Of a stretch of 6,446 nt of DNA, positions 6,143-6,446 are shown in pieces. Numbering within the stretch: position 1 is the stretch's first letter; the number at the start of each line of letters is the position of its first letter. Made by a program: the position numbers and the translations under genes. Source of the DNA: a bacterium (GTDB lineage: Bacteria > Patescibacteriota > Microgenomatia > UBA1400 > PJMF01). Location of the stretch: contig OMIS01000043.1 of assembly GCA_900299155.1 (NCBI GenBank), positions 1 through 6,446 of the forward strand. Reading direction: 5' to 3'. The notes under the pieces were generated by a model. That model was not told where the DNA came from. It searched no databases and was given only the letters and a program-made list of their open reading frames with translations.

Positions 6143-6159
6143 TTGCTAATACTGAGCAA
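6143..6159 (-). repeat. operator-like dyad, copy 1, upstream of the dnaJ promoter
   Basis: The minus strand reads TTGCTCAGTATTAGCAA with perfect 5-bp arms TTGCT/AGCAA around a 7-base centre. It lies just after the stop of the preceding gene. It could also fold as a weak RNA hairpin, but no T-run follows, so it is not a convincing terminator. The copy 30 bp away suggests a protein-binding pair. Confidence 0.4.
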
Positions 6160-6160
6160 C

Positions 6161-6446
6161 CTATTTTGTGTGTTTTTGAGTTGTTATTGAATCTTTGAGC
6201 GCTTGTTTTATGAGCGGGGTCATGGGTGATTTTTTTTCAAAAATCTTTAATGCTACCTGATTGTCAGTAAATGGGATCTCCTGCACGAGTTTATAATTTT
6301 CTGGGATATAGCACTGACTATATGTATAGTTTTCAAAGTACCGCAACACAATAACATCAGGATCATGCGTGAGAATTCTATCTTGGAGTAAATTACCACT
6401 ACATACGTCTGGATCGTGAATAAATAATCGCTGCCCTATTTGAAAT
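6161..6446 (-). CDS. C-terminal part of an unrecognised protein (5' end outside window)
   Basis: The frame is open from the right edge of the window to a TAG at 6163-6161, giving about 95 residues. A GTG at 6349 could be read as a start, but there is coherent protein sequence before it, so the gene very probably begins outside the window. The segment is soluble. It shows HDPDV twice, 21 residues apart, then RYFENYTYSQCYIPENYKLVQEIPF and ALKIFEKK, and ends in a lysine- and threonine-rich tail. The NYKLV...KIFEK pattern resembles C-terminal ends of large membrane glycosyltransferase-like proteins, a weak impression only. It lies upstream of dnaJ on the same strand with a 74-bp gap that holds the dnaJ promoter and no clear terminator. 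Confidence 0.65.
   Translation of the reverse strand, partial: FQIGQRLFIHDPDVCSGNLLQDRILTHDPDVIVLRYFENYTYSQCYIPENYKLVQEIPFTDNQVALKIFEKKSPMTPLIKQALKDSITTQKHTK

Overview
The window is AT-rich and carries five complete genes in a row on the minus strand. Read in transcription order these are dnaJ, a kamA-type radical SAM gene, nusA, infB and a small methyltransferase gene. Each end of the window holds the C-terminal part of an unrecognised gene, one on the plus strand at the left edge and one on the minus strand at the right edge. The core proteins look reduced. IF-2 starts directly at its G domain, DnaJ has no zinc finger and a shortened first C-terminal domain, and rimP, ylxR and rbfA are not in their usual places beside nusA and infB. 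Together with short spacers and low GC, this fits a reduced-genome bacterium such as a member of the Patescibacteria (CPR). That placement is an inference. All seven stop codons seen are TAA or TAG, and the genes read cleanly with the standard bacterial code.

Layout. Bases 1-454 (+) hold a partial C-terminal ORF that runs tail-to-tail into the methyltransferase gene (429-1136, -), with a 26-bp overlap. infB (1144-2625, -) is 7 bp upstream of the methyltransferase gene, and nusA (2641-3930, -) is 15 bp upstream of infB. The 143-bp gap between nusA and kamA (4074-5195, -) is the most information-dense non-coding stretch. It contains a sigma70-type promoter, an intrinsic-terminator hairpin, and a possible 14-codon leader ORF whose ribosome-binding site and start codon lie inside that hairpin. 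dnaJ (5223-6086, -) is 27 bp upstream of kamA. Its own promoter lies so close to the ATG that the mRNA should be nearly leaderless, and two operator-like dyads 30 bp apart overlap or flank that promoter. A further partial gene (6161-6446, -) enters from the right edge.

How the genes work together. nusA and infB link transcription elongation/termination with translation initiation, as in most bacteria. The leader could let NusA (which helps termination) and ribosome initiation (which needs IF-2) compete over one hairpin, a self-adjusting switch. DnaJ is a chaperone under what looks like separate, possibly stress-responsive control. The aminomutase and the methyltransferase are accessory enzymes placed within or beside this housekeeping cluster. 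No mobile element, CRISPR array, tRNA or rRNA was found.
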